DNA of 64,000 nt from Atriophallophorus winterbourni. Lineage: Eukaryota > Platyhelminthes > Trematoda > Plagiorchiida > Microphallidae. Shown here piece after piece: positions 31,780-41,800 of this stretch. Where the stretch lies: assembly GCA_013407085.1 (NCBI GenBank), contig JACCGJ010015181.1:62001-126000 (forward strand), written 5' to 3'. The notes below the pieces were generated by a model, which saw only the letters and a list, made by a program, of their open reading frames with translations, made no database searches and was not told where the DNA came from. Position numbers and translations under genes: made by a program. Each line of letters begins with the position of its first letter. Position 1 is the first letter of the stretch.

Positions 31780-32620
31780 ATACTCAGTGCATCTTGACCT
31801 CGTCGGGCCTATGCCATCATCAAACGGATATTCATTCGTCCTAACGGCGATTAATCGCTTCACTCGTTGGTCGATTTCTGTTCTGATCAAAGACATGTTT
31901 GGCGACAGTAGCACGCGACTTAGTCGAACACTGGATCACCAATTTTGGCACGCAATCTGTCATCAAAACCTACCGTGGTGCTTACTTTCAATCGAAATTG
32001 TTCCGAGGTTTGCTTCGACTCCTTGGCTGTCAGCACCGCCTACCACCACAATGAATTGGCCGAACGCTTCCACGGGCAACACAAAGCCTCCTTAGCTTGT
32101 CAGCCCGATCATAATAGATGGGCTGAGAATTTACCACTTGTTCTTCTTGGAATTCGCGCTACTATCAATGAGGGCATGCAGTGCATAGCCGCAGAGTTAA
32201 TTTTCGGAACTAACTTGTGTCTTCCCGGTGAACTCGTTGCACCTTGACAGTCATTACCTTGTATGTCGGATTACATTATCCGATTGCGACCGTTTATATC
32301 CAAATCGGATTTTACGCCTCCTGGTCAGCGCAATATCCATCAACAGAAATCACATCATCTCGATACGTATGATTTTGTTTTTGTGCGAAGTGACTGCTCG
32401 TAAACCACTTCAACCATCCTATCAAGACCAAACAGTGTTATTCAGCCTAAACTCAAGTACTTCGGTTTAGATATGAATGGTCGACGTGACACGGTTTCTA
32501 TTGATCGTCTTAAACCAACTTTCGTTGAGTTTAAGCCGCCAACTCCATCAAGGGTCATTACTCCTCAATCACACCCGCCGCGTAATACTCAAAATCACAA
32601 AATCACAATAGGCACTTACG
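31780..32620 (+). pseudogene. CsRn1-type Gypsy integrase and pol C-terminus, frameshifted
   Basis: The 3' part of a Gypsy pol, the part missing from the tandem units. 31787-31900 reads HLDLVGPMPSSNGYSFVLTA, NRFTRWSI (first integrase aspartate region). After frame changes, 31945-32247 has YHHNELAERFHGQHKASLA (catalytic glutamate region), RWAENLPLVLLGIRATINEG, AAELIFGTNLCLPGEL. About 32380-32600, in another frame, reads HFVFVRSD-like and GLDMNGRRDTVSIDRLKPTF. The middle catalytic aspartate region reads ITTYRGAYFQ, without an aspartate. No 3' LTR is recognised after it. Confidence 0.8.
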
Positions 32621-32664
32621 ATCGAGCTTAATTGAAGCTTCATCGATGGTTCATTCACTGTCTA

Positions 32665-32717
32665 TAACACTCAACTCACGAACTATTTGGTTCTCTTTGA
32701 TCTCGTCAGGTAGAGAC
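32665..32717 (-). ncRNA. Degenerate hammerhead relic
   Basis: Minus strand: CTGACGA at 32710-32704, GATC-AAAGA-GAAC for stem II, CAAA in place of GAAA, and TAGTTCGTGAG for the GGTCGTGGG region. Its flanking word ctgtctctacctgacgag matches the intact copy at 15.35 kb. Inactive. Confidence 0.4.
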
Positions 32718-34850
32718 AGTACGATCAGGATTCCGGAAACTTGGACCGACCTATACAAACTAACATGAATCGTGAGCCATGCTTTTTATATACTCTACTC
32801 GTTATATAACACGATTTTCCACATTTTTTGTGAATATTCACGTTTCAATGAATACATGAATCTCTCAACTATTAAATTTATTCTATGAATGCGATGACAA
32901 ATTAGGTAAGGTATGTCTGGTTTTGGATTTGTCGATTATTAAAACACTTTTAATTTCGTCGATATAATCACGGATGAACATCACAAGCGCAAGGTGGTTT
33001 TATGCTCCATAGCATTTTGAAGGAATAAACAGTCCGACTCGCGAGAGAACAATTTCGTTCGCAACGGCCGATAGGGACACGCAGTATACGGACTATCAAT
33101 CTGAGTTGCACGCTGATGGCGTGATTTTTGATCAGTAGCCAAGAGGTTGGTATCTTCAATTCACAATGCAGGAGGACCGAATCGACTATACTTCATTCGC
33201 AAGTTTGCTTGCCTATAATAACACAACGTATGATTCATCGCAACGGCTTGTGTTGTTACAGACTAGACGTTGCCGCAAACGGTGTGAATCATGAGTTACA
33301 TCTTAAATATTTCGTTACGATTTGTTCCAGGAATGAAAATACGATCTCAAATAAACTGATTGGATAACATTGAATGCTTAATGCAAGGTACATTTGAATT
33401 TTGTGTACTCACATTTGAATGAATTAGAATGAATATCAACTGATCACTTTCAGATTCGTTAGTTGTTAAAACTTGTTTTGGGACAGATTGCGTGCTCGTG
33501 TTCATGAAAATAAAGTAGCTGGCTATCGTCTAGAGCGGTACGGAGAATCATCGGTTGGTTTGAATTCGATGTTAAAGTTTTGTGTAAACATTTTTTTTCG
33601 AAAATTAATCTTAACCATTTATAGATTATTAGTGCATTACTACAATTCCAAACTTTCGGCTTTACTGGCGCGCAGATAGACTGAAGCTATCATTATATTT
33701 ATGGTTTCTATGAATTAATTGCATATGGTTAAATTTCAATGAAAATGATCTTATGATGAACGTGAAAAAAAGGAAAATCTCTCTAAACGTTCTTCTTTGA
33801 TATCAACAAATTGGAAATTCTCAATTGATTTTGATCACAATTTGTTGTTTATGTTCCAGAAATCTCATTTTCAACAAAGATTTTATCGTTTGACATTATC
33901 ATATTCCTTTTAAACCCTTTTGCTCATTTAGACTTTAATATTCTGCGCATTAGTAATTTTATTTTGTTTTGACTGGTGTACGGATATTTGTTAGTGATAT
34001 TTTGCAAAGTGATGACTAAATTTAACGTTCACAATACGATGTGTGCGTGCAGATAACTGAAGAATTTTGCCGAAATACAATTTCTGTTATTGTGTGAGGT
34101 TTTCAGGTCACATATTTCAAGCAAAACAACTGTGGTAATGCATCACATCATATTGATTTTGTGTTTTGCAGCAGTTAATTTCTGGTCAACACATTCCGGT
34201 TAAGTGAAATTGTTTTTCAAGGTTGCACATAGGCAAGAGCTGATCATTGTGATTATTTTTAAAAGCTTTTGAGTATTTTCTGTGAAATTATATAAACAAA
34301 ATCTTTCAAGATACAGAGTTCTCGGGAGTTTAATATATCTACTGTGTTGCTTGCATTTCTACCTCCCATTTGGTGTGAAAAACGGTTAAACCTGATTATA
34401 TGTTTAACAAATATCCTGTCGATGGTACAAGATGCAACGTCTAATAAACTTTTTGTCACAGCAGATGTGCTACTGCCTGTGTGAGATATGTTATGAAATC
34501 TGCTTTCACCATGTTGTGAGCAATAGGTGTTTTAGTATTTTGAAAACAGGTTAGATTCACTATCGACATGCTAATGTTACGATGTACATCTTTCCTTAAA
34601 ATCGCGGGTGTCGTACTGTAAGAAGTGGTGTAAGCCGAAAGTGTTTACCTCAGGTTATTTCAGGTCTCATTAAAACATTCAGGTCATCGGTCAAAAGATA
34701 ACTGCGTTACCACCCCATTGAATATTGAAATCCACATTCATCCCTGAGGTCAACCTTCCCGATGCTAATGTCTTTTGCACACGAAAGTAAGTAGATTCGA
34801 TAACTCGCTTATTACGTACAAGACAAGGAACACAACACACACCCCGATCA
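32718..34850. other. Long AT-rich stretch without a recognisable gene
   Basis: About 2.1 kb with only short frames (the longest about 79 codons), none with a motif. No repeat with other parts of the window was noticed. It is the longest interval I cannot assign. Confidence 0.35.
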
Positions 34851-36665
34851 TATATAGGCGAATCAAGAAACCACAACAATTAATAGAAACATGTCTGTTC
34901 GTGTTGTTACTTCGATTTGATTTGTCAACTAGCGACGGCTTTGTCTTTTGAGCAACCTGGTATTGGCTCACAGAAAAACGTTCGTATTTCGAGTCTCATC
35001 GTTTCTGTAGTGACGGTGTTGTGCAGTACGATCAAGGTTGAAGAAATAGGAGAAATATGAATAGAGAAAAGAGCACTACTGTTGCTTGCTGCCTGTTGAT
35101 GTTATTGTCTCCGATATTCTGTTGTTAGTTGCATCGCAGCATTCGATTTTTTTGCAACTGTTAAATGTCACTGGCCGGGCGGCGAACATCGATTAATGTA
35201 CTCTTGATGCTGATCGGCTTTTGAATCACATGTTAGCGAAAGATAGAGTGATGTACAAAAATATATATGTGTAGAGAAGCTGATCTGCTACAAGGTAACG
35301 TGATTTGCTTATATTACATAATTTTGTGATGTGTAGTATTTTTTATGTGTGTAATAGACACGCTTGGCAAATGGACTTCCTCTATTCTAGAGGCATTCTT
35401 CGGTAAACGCCGTCAACGTTGCAATGATGAACTTCAAGGACGAATCGGAAGAAAATCAAAAAGTGTTTGATAATCGCGGGATTGACGTTCTTAACGTTGG
35501 ATCGAATGTCCTCGAAGCTTGTGTAGAAAACGTATTAGACGTTACTACAGTGAATGAGATTTGACCAAAATTGACTCCGATGTGATACTCCCGATTACAA
35601 TAATTTCTGGAGAGAAATCTTCTTTAGAACTTGAAACAAGTGGACAAAATCAGCAGCTATTGAACGATATGCAATGTCGTCAAGGTTGATCAAACAATTT
35701 GTCAATAAGAATTTGGAGTTTCTTTGTCATTTACGTAAGAAATCGCTCTTGCGAATTAGCGTTCCCTGTTTTTTGATTCGTGAGTGAACGTGTTTTATAT
35801 TGGAAAAGTTTATTTAATGAATGTACTGCGGCGCATTTGGAAAATTGACAGGATATCCTGAGGTTACGTGAACAACGATGCATCGTGTGCTTCGACGTCT
35901 GTGTCAACAAAATAATCCTGGGTAGGAGTGAAAGCGCAGCTTTATAGCATCGATTTCCCAATGTAATTATGATCCACACACCACCACAATTGTATTTCGT
36001 CTCGTGAATATGTTTGAGCATTTAGGGCGAAAAGAAGAACTATGGCTGGATTGATATATTTTCCATTATCGAAATCTTGTAAATGAACGCGTTATTTTCG
36101 GTGTATAAGGTTGAGCAAATTTTTGATGTTCCGAAGATTGATTTTTTGGTACAAATGTTACCGTTCGACCAATTCTCTAACCTGCGTTTGGTTTGACTTC
36201 ATTAAAATGCTCAAAATAACTATTATCTCACTAAGCCTGAAACATCACAGAAATATATTCTCCAACTGATTTTATTTGAGTTGTACTTTCACAAAAAATA
36301 CTGCCACATTGTTAACTGAATGGTTTTCTCCAATCAGGAGGTAAAGTATAATCTTGAACAATAATAATCGCTTGTGTATTATTTGGTGGCATGCAGTCAG
36401 AGTATATTGCATCGGAAGCTTGGAATAACATACCAAATTTACAAGTGATTTATCAAAGAACTCTCCGGGCGATATTATTGAATTTTTGGTCTGATTTACC
36501 GAACGGCGTGTATGCAATTGATTTGGGCCATATTAAATCATGTGTTCAGCACCCTCTCCTGTTCGATGCAGCATTTGGTTTTGGCACCCAGTCATGGACC
36601 GTTCTTGGGCAAGTTCATCCCAACTAGTATGGCCAACATCGAGAGCTTTCATATATCTTTGCTTC
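34851..36665. repeat. Dispersed or duplicated non-coding repeat, copy 2
   Basis: Matches 1-92 (34851-34935) and then 3905-5680 (34930-36665) as one uninterrupted sequence, followed by a match to 6353-6425 at about 36690-36765. It therefore shows the arrangement without the two insertions found in copy 1. Short frames are not conserved. Confidence 0.6.
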
Positions 36666-36769
36666 GCACGAGCAAATTCTTCCAATTATACACCAAAACA
36701 GTGCAACAGAATAGCCGGTGGGTGAGATGTTAGAGTTGATGGCGTCAAATCATTCAATGTCATCAAAAA

Positions 36770-38022
36770 TTAAGCCTTGCTCTTGCTCACCTTAAACGAC
36801 TGGACTGAAGGTGTGGACAATGGTTACTTCATCCAGGCATGCTTATTAGACATGCCAAAGGCTTTTGTCCGCGTCAATCATAGTATTTTATTCCAGAATC
36901 TTGAATTGCACGCGATAACAGGAAACCTTCTTGCTTGGCTAGAAAACTATTTACGCCACAGGAGTAACCAAGTCAGAGTTGACGTCGGCTTTTGGGAACT
37001 ATTTAAAATTACCAGCGAAGTGCCCCAGAGTACGGTCCACGGACCGATTTTGTTTTTGATCTACGCAAACGACATTACCGAGCGTGTTAAATGTATGGTT
37101 ATGCTATTTACATACGAAATCATGCTTTGGAGAAGCATACGTACAAATGATGAATGTGAAATTTTGCAGAAGGATCTAAACACATTACACGCTTGGTCTC
37201 TGAGGAACAATCTACCCTTAAACTCCTAAACGTGCGAGGTGTTAAACATTAGGAAAACCGTGAATTACAACTACACACTTTGCTCCCACCAACTCGTCTG
37301 GACAACATAAGAGAAGGATTTGGGTGTCTGGACCAGTTCAAGTTTGAAGACCTCACTGCAGTGCAAAGTGGTATTCAAAAAGACGTCACAAGTCTTGGCG
37401 TTATTAAAACGAATTTTCGGCAGATTCAAGAATCAGTCGGTGCTTCGTATCATGAACACCTATCTGAGACCAGCGATGTAGTACGCTGTTCAGGCTTTGT
37501 CACCCTTAATTCAGAAAGACATCAACCACCGAACCAAAAATCTTGTATCCGGACTAACTGCTAAACCATAGGAAGAGTGTCTGAGGAGTCTCAATCTTTT
37601 CGAATTTTGCTGTGGTCGACCAAGATGTGCCGCTTATACTGATGTAAACATTATGCACGTCCCTAACCATCCCTTGCCCAAACCTCTCACACGCTCACCA
37701 TCCCGGGCCAGTCGAAAACATGAACAAACATTGCTTATTCCTATTTGAAGACTGAACTGTCGAAGATATACTTATGCTGTACGTGTAAGTTTCACATTGA
37801 GCACCCTCCCCTCCACTGTTACACACTCTGCTAGCCAGGATACTTTTAAAGCTAATTTGGACACATGCTTGAGAGAAAACCAAAATTTTGATATGATTTA
37901 CAGACATGAGTTTCCATGTTCTTCTGTTATATTTTATATACCCCATAACTCCATTCTATGTTTATTGTTAAGCTAAATGCTATTTAGACCTTTACAACTT
38001 TGAATCAGTTTGATTCACATTG
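36770..38022 (+). pseudogene. CR1-like RT, plus strand, with 3' end
   Basis: 36777-37229 reads LTLNDWTEGVDNGYFIQACL, LDMPKAFVRVNHSILFQNLE, SEVPQSTVHGPILFLIYAND; FADD is replaced by FTYE, so the active site is lost. Pieces in other frames continue (VLALLKRIFGRF, NTYLRPAM, then RYTYAVRVSFTLSTLPS near 37750-37800). The copy is closest to the RT at 50940-52409. The 3' UTR ends at 37955-38022 with ttgttaagctaaatgctatttagac and a tail of TTTGAATCAG, TTTGATTCAC type. Confidence 0.8.
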
Positions 38023-38345
38023 AAAGATTCATCATTGGCAGGGCTTTCCTAGTATAGTAAACTTGACCTGTATATTTTGTAGGCATTGCAGTATATTTTT
38101 GGGTGAATGTCTTGCTAGCGATTAGTGAGATTTATTCAACACAGAAGCTGTATCAGATTGAGAACTTCTTTGTTAAAAATGTAACAGAGATTAAAATTTC
38201 TTGCCGTGCCGATTAGCAAAATGTAATTTTCAATGAGAAGGGAATAACTGAATTGGTTAACATAAAAGCTCATTTGTGCGCACACAAGCGCAACTTGTTT
38301 ACCATTATTCTACTGTTTTAAGCGCATGCGGGTCATGATCCTAAT

Positions 38346-38393
38346 GCCCCTACCTGACGAGATCAAACAGCACGAAACCGGTCGTGGGGTGTG
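38346..38393 (+). ncRNA. Hammerhead ribozyme A, 38-kb copy, core intact
   Basis: CCCCTAC, core CTGACGA at 38354-38360, GATC-AAACA-GCAC, GAAA at 38374-38377, CCGGTC and GTGGGGTG. Stem I pairs over six positions next to the core. Stem II has lost two of four pairs (GATC against GCAC), so cleavage would be weak. Predicted site between 38383 and 38384. Confidence 0.6.
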
Positions 38394-38763
38394 TTACGGA
38401 AATGTATGCAAATGAGCTTTTTTGTTCATGGTTATAGGTTAAAATGAGTTTGGGCTCATGTGGTTGAACGGGTTGCTCGTATCAAACTTTCCCAACAATG
38501 GCACACAAGGGCAACTTGAAAGGGTTAACCTTTTCATACACTAATGTTTGTCTACGCTCAAAAATGAGCGATTTTAGTGGATTAAGGGGATGATGATATG
38601 ATCATCGAAATATAATTGTCGTTTGTAAATGCCGTGAGTGATTCACATGGAATCACTTTGTGATTTTGTATTCAAACATTGTAGTTCGTTTTAAGAAAAC
38701 TGTTTAACAGCGGCGTACAAGTATACTTATTGGATACCGCTATAACACTGTTTTAAAGATCAT

Positions 38764-38767
38764 TTAA
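38764..38767 (+). repeat. TTAA target site, left
   Basis: TTAA precedes the left inverted repeat and recurs at 41307-41310. TTAA-specific duplication is diagnostic of piggyBac. Confidence 0.9.
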
Positions 38768-38782
38768 CCCTTTAGCGACCAA
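38768..38782 (+). repeat. piggyBac left terminal inverted repeat
   Basis: CCCTTTAGCGACCAA, the exact reverse complement of 41292-41306. Confidence 0.92.
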
Positions 38783-38901
38783 CTTTTTTGCTGATTAAGA
38801 AAAAATATTTTTGTAAATTTTTTACACTGAAATTATAACTATAGGGCATAATTATACATATGAACACTTAAAAGTTTAATTCCGAAGGAAAATTTATAAG
38901 A

Positions 38902-38960
38902 GGACCGTACGGTCCACTTGGACCTGAGACAGCTTAAACAAAAGAAGACCATACGGTCCT
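38902..38960. promoter_or_regulatory. piggyBac left subterminal palindromes
   Basis: GGACCGTACGGTCC at 38902-38915 is a perfect 14-bp palindrome; a degenerate second copy reads GACCATACGGTCCT from 38948. Subterminal repeated palindromes are candidate transposase-binding sites. Confidence 0.7.
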
Positions 38961-39131
38961 ATTGGACTTGAGGGAAAATTTCATGCAAATTAGTGATAAA
39001 TATTTCCTTTCTTTGTGTATTATTTTTTTAAAATAAAACATGATTGTACAATATAAAAATCAAATTTACAACTAGAACCAAATTTACAACTACACAGTCC
39101 TTTAACAGGTCAGTTACAGTTTCAAAACAGT

Positions 39132-40235
39132 TTAGTTTTGATGAAAAGCTTCAAAGCAGTTCCTGTTTCGCTCACAACACAGATGTACAACGCATTTCTT
39201 GCAAAACATGTGTATTTTGCCTTTGCAACCTGGGTTTTTACACATTCCTCTGTTCTCATGAAAAGTTGGTAAGTGATTTACACCATCATTCCTGATACTT
39301 TCATCTGGAATTGGTACTGTTGCTTTTCCTGTTTTCCTTTTCTTTGAATACTTTTGCTGCACACTCTCATCTGATTGTCTCCCTCTCCTCTTAAGAGTGT
39401 GCTTTCCACTTTTGATCAAGGAATTTGCCAGCTGCAGTTTGAAGTCACATAAGGATGTCTTATTATAGTATGCAACTCCCTTAGATTTTTCAGCTCTTCG
39501 CAATAGTAAGTAGCTGTTCACCACTGCCATGTCAAACAAGTGAAATATTAGTCTGAAATAATATTTCTTAGTGCGGAAATTCATGCGGTAGTATGCCATG
39601 TACTGGTCATGCAGATCAGTACCCCCCATATTATTGTTGTAGCATGACACAATATTAGGAACTACTACCTGTATCCTCTCCTTTGCTTTGCGGTCAAATT
39701 TCTCTCGCTGATGTAATGGAGCAGACATCAGGAAACTAGAAGCAAGGCAAACAGACCTGTTATCATGCCATTTCACAGCAGTGATTGAAACGCCATCAAT
39801 TTCAGTCATATGTTCATCAAATGAACCTCTGCCCCGCTCACGTAACTGTTTATCAGACTTAAATTTCAGCCCTCAAAGTCTTCTTTCTTGGACGGTTCCA
39901 CATGCCCATATTTGCCTTGATGCCAAATGAGAAATTATTTTCAGAGATGTGAACCAGTTATCAAAATAGATCTTGTGGTTTTTACCATCTGGAATGGTTT
40001 CGGCCAAGTTCAGAACAGCATTGGAGCTTGGACCCAGATCAGGGACACCCGCCCTTGTCACGGGCATAATTTTTCCTGAGTATGGCAAGAAGTCGTAAAC
40101 GATGCAAGTACTATCTGCAAGAACAAATATTTTATATCCACATTTATTTGGCTTCTTGGGGATATATTGCTTGAGTGATGACTTGCCCTTGAAGGGAACT
40201 ATTTGCTCGTCAACTGTGTCAAGCAGTGTCAACAC
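39132..40235 (-). pseudogene. piggyBac transposase, catalytic domain and Cys-rich tail, one in-frame stop
   Basis: Two minus-strand frames in the same register (40235-39873 and 39809-39132) are separated by a single TGA at 39873-39875 and 21 further sense codons. The first contains TVDEQIVPFKGKSSLKQYIP (first catalytic aspartate region) and KIYFDNWFTSLKI (second). The second contains VKWHDNRSVCLASSF (third), SCYNNNMGGTDLHDQYMAYY and the C-terminal cysteine-rich domain CKNPGCKGKIHMFCKKCVVH, ending in CCERNRNCFEAF. The TGA lies where an arginine codon (CGA) would fit. Its N-terminal dimerisation and DNA-binding domain is missing. Confidence 0.9.
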
Positions 40236-40260
40236 AACGTCGTTCAGTAAGTATGTTCTC

Positions 40261-40410
40261 TTAATCCTTCACATTGTGTTCATCTTCACTTAAATTTTGC
40301 ATGAGGGCTTCAAACTCAGGATATAGAACATCATCATCAGAAAAATCTGACTCTACATCACTTGTACAATCTAGTATGGCTACTTTACTGGCGATGCTGC
40401 TGGGCTTCAT
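40261..40410 (-). pseudogene. piggyBac transposase acidic N-terminus
   Basis: 49 codons starting MKPSSIASKVAIL and rich in acidic residues (SDVESDFSDDDVLYPEFEAL), as at the start of piggyBac transposases; it ends in TAA at 40261. It is in a different frame from the catalytic part, and roughly 200 residues normally between them are absent, so the deletion joint lies near 40235-40265. Just 5' of the ATG the minus strand reads tttcttgtttttag followed by gtacgagg, a plausible splice acceptor. Confidence 0.65.
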
Positions 40411-40883
40411 CCTCGTACCTAAAAACAAGAAATTTTTAGGTATATATTTTGCTTAATTCAAAAATCACTTGTTACGTCACATCGCCTTACTACAGCACAA
40501 TTATAAAAGAATAAATTGCTGATAATAATTGACAAATGATTATGAACAAAAGATGGAATACATTTGGGAAATATTTAAATCCCAAATATGTCGTGTATTC
40601 TGTGACAAAATATATATCAAGATTATAAATTAAACTATAACATTCGAATAATATCTTTTGTAGCTATATGATCTTTATTTATTTGAGGTTTTATATTCAA
40701 ATGATCATGTCATACTACTTGGCTATGCAACAATCAAAGACTCTAAATAATGTGTTTGAAATACAAATAATTCCATTGTTATGTTGTTTTGAAATAATGA
40801 ATATCTGCCTAAATATCTGGTTAGACAGTTAATTTGGTGATAATAAATAGTAATATTTGGAAAACGCATCATCAAGACCAACT
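40411..40883. other. piggyBac 5' non-coding region
   Basis: AT-rich, without frames. It could hold an intron and promoter of the transposase (see the possible acceptor near 40420), but no promoter element was recognised. Confidence 0.35.
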
Positions 40884-41290
40884 AGACCATACAGTCCTCT
40901 TTTACTTGTGCCTTTCCCAAGACCAAGAGGACCGTATGGTCCTCTTTACAAAATATAATGTAAATATCTTGATGAAAACAAAAACGTCATTCTAAGGACT
41001 TTAAGTTTCAACTCAAATACTCATCTTTCACCAATGAATTATTTAGAGTCAAATCTCACCTGGTGTATGTGCCATTTTAGTTACAAAAATGAACTTTTGA
41101 GGAGAACAGAACAGTACGTCTATAGCTCGCAAAGACCTTCTGCATACTGATGGAATGACGCACACTGAGAGCCAGACAGTCTAAGAACGACGCTTCGACA
41201 TGTCTGGACTCGTTCAACCCTCGAAGCAACCGAATATTGTTCACTGTTTAATTATTAGAACATTTATCTAAAAGAGGACCGTATGGTCCT
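40884..41290. promoter_or_regulatory. piggyBac right subterminal palindromes
   Basis: Three related words: AGACCATACAGTCCTCT at 40884-40900, AGAGGACCGTATGGTCCTCT at 40926-40945 (one mismatch from a perfect 20-bp palindrome) and AGAGGACCGTATGGTCCT at 41273-41290. They match those at the left end. Candidate transposase-binding sites. Confidence 0.7.
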
Positions 41291-41291
41291 T

Positions 41292-41306
41292 TTGGTCGCT
41301 AAAGGG
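41292..41306 (-). repeat. piggyBac right terminal inverted repeat
   Basis: TTGGTCGCTAAAGGG, the reverse complement of the left end. Confidence 0.92.
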
Positions 41307-41310
41307 TTAA
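41307..41310 (+). repeat. TTAA target site, right
   Basis: TTAA directly after the right inverted repeat, followed by cctgatctta of the host repeat. Confidence 0.9.
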
Positions 41311-41800
41311 CCTGATCTTAATGACGCCACCTGATGACGGCATACAGCTAGAAACCGGAAGTGATGTGTGAGGGATGAGAATGTGAGCATCAAAATGAAT
41401 TGGTAGATTGATTTATTTTTAATATTCAGTTTGAATGGTCAATAATTTGAAGAAAAACAGTAGCTGCAACGCAATAACGCATTTTGTTTTTGTTGTTCAA
41501 GTGAAGCCCGTTTCAGCACACAGCTTTCCATTTACGTTAGATCATTCTTTGTCAAGGTCACACGAAACAACTGCTCCGTGTGACAAAGATAGAAATCGTC
41601 GAAGTATTTGTGTGTGTGTGCGTAATTACACCGTCGTAACTTGCAAATGAACTGATTTCTCATGAGAATAACATTACTGCGATGTTGCAAAGTTGTGTTT
41701 GCATTTAGCGTTAATAACGGTTTAAGTATAAAGAGACGTAACGTTAATTATATGTCAAGTTTGAAAGTATGTTTCTGCATTGTTGTTACAGTACTCTATT
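41311..41800 (+). repeat. Hammerhead-bearing repeat, 38-kb copy (right part)
   Basis: Resumes the repeat after the piggyBac insertion and matches 7885-8350: the ctgatgacggcatacagctag word, ttttgtttttgttgttcaagtgaa, and the tgtgacaaagatagaaatcg word with a TG run. It ends where a plus-strand LINE begins. Confidence 0.7.
41323..41372 (+). ncRNA. Hammerhead B, 38-kb copy
   Basis: Best preserved B motif: CTGATGA at 41331-41337, GGC-ATACA-GCT with a C-A next to the core, GAAA at 41351-41354, CCGGAA in place of CCGGTC, then GTGATGTGTG. The cleavage triplet GAA is not a NUH, so inactive as it stands. Confidence 0.5.

Larger units (their letters stand above)
38025..38767 (+). repeat. Hammerhead-bearing repeat, 38-kb copy (left part)
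   Basis: Matches 7157-7880 from the tgaaagattcatcattggcagggctttcctag word on. It is split from its right part (41311-41800) by the piggyBac insertion. More diverged from the three tandem units than they are from each other. Confidence 0.7.
38768..41306 (-). mobile_element. piggyBac-type DNA transposon, internally deleted
   Basis: 2539 bp with perfect 15-bp terminal inverted repeats (38768-38782 and 41292-41306), TTAA on both sides, five subterminal palindromes and a minus-strand transposase. It sits in the hammerhead-repeat: related empty copies read gatcacagaacctgatctt at 16011 and 23461, where this one has gatcatttaa-element-ttaacctgatctta. The transposase lacks the region between its acidic N-terminus and the first catalytic aspartate and has an in-frame stop, so the element is non-autonomous but may be mobilisable. 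Confidence 0.93.

Noticed and set aside
37280..37564. 94-codon frame overlapping the plus-strand RT
   Set aside because: It is the off-frame reading of the RT C-terminal region; the frame beside it gives the real motifs.
40274..40456. 60-codon plus frame in the piggyBac
   Set aside because: Antisense of the acidic transposase N-terminus.
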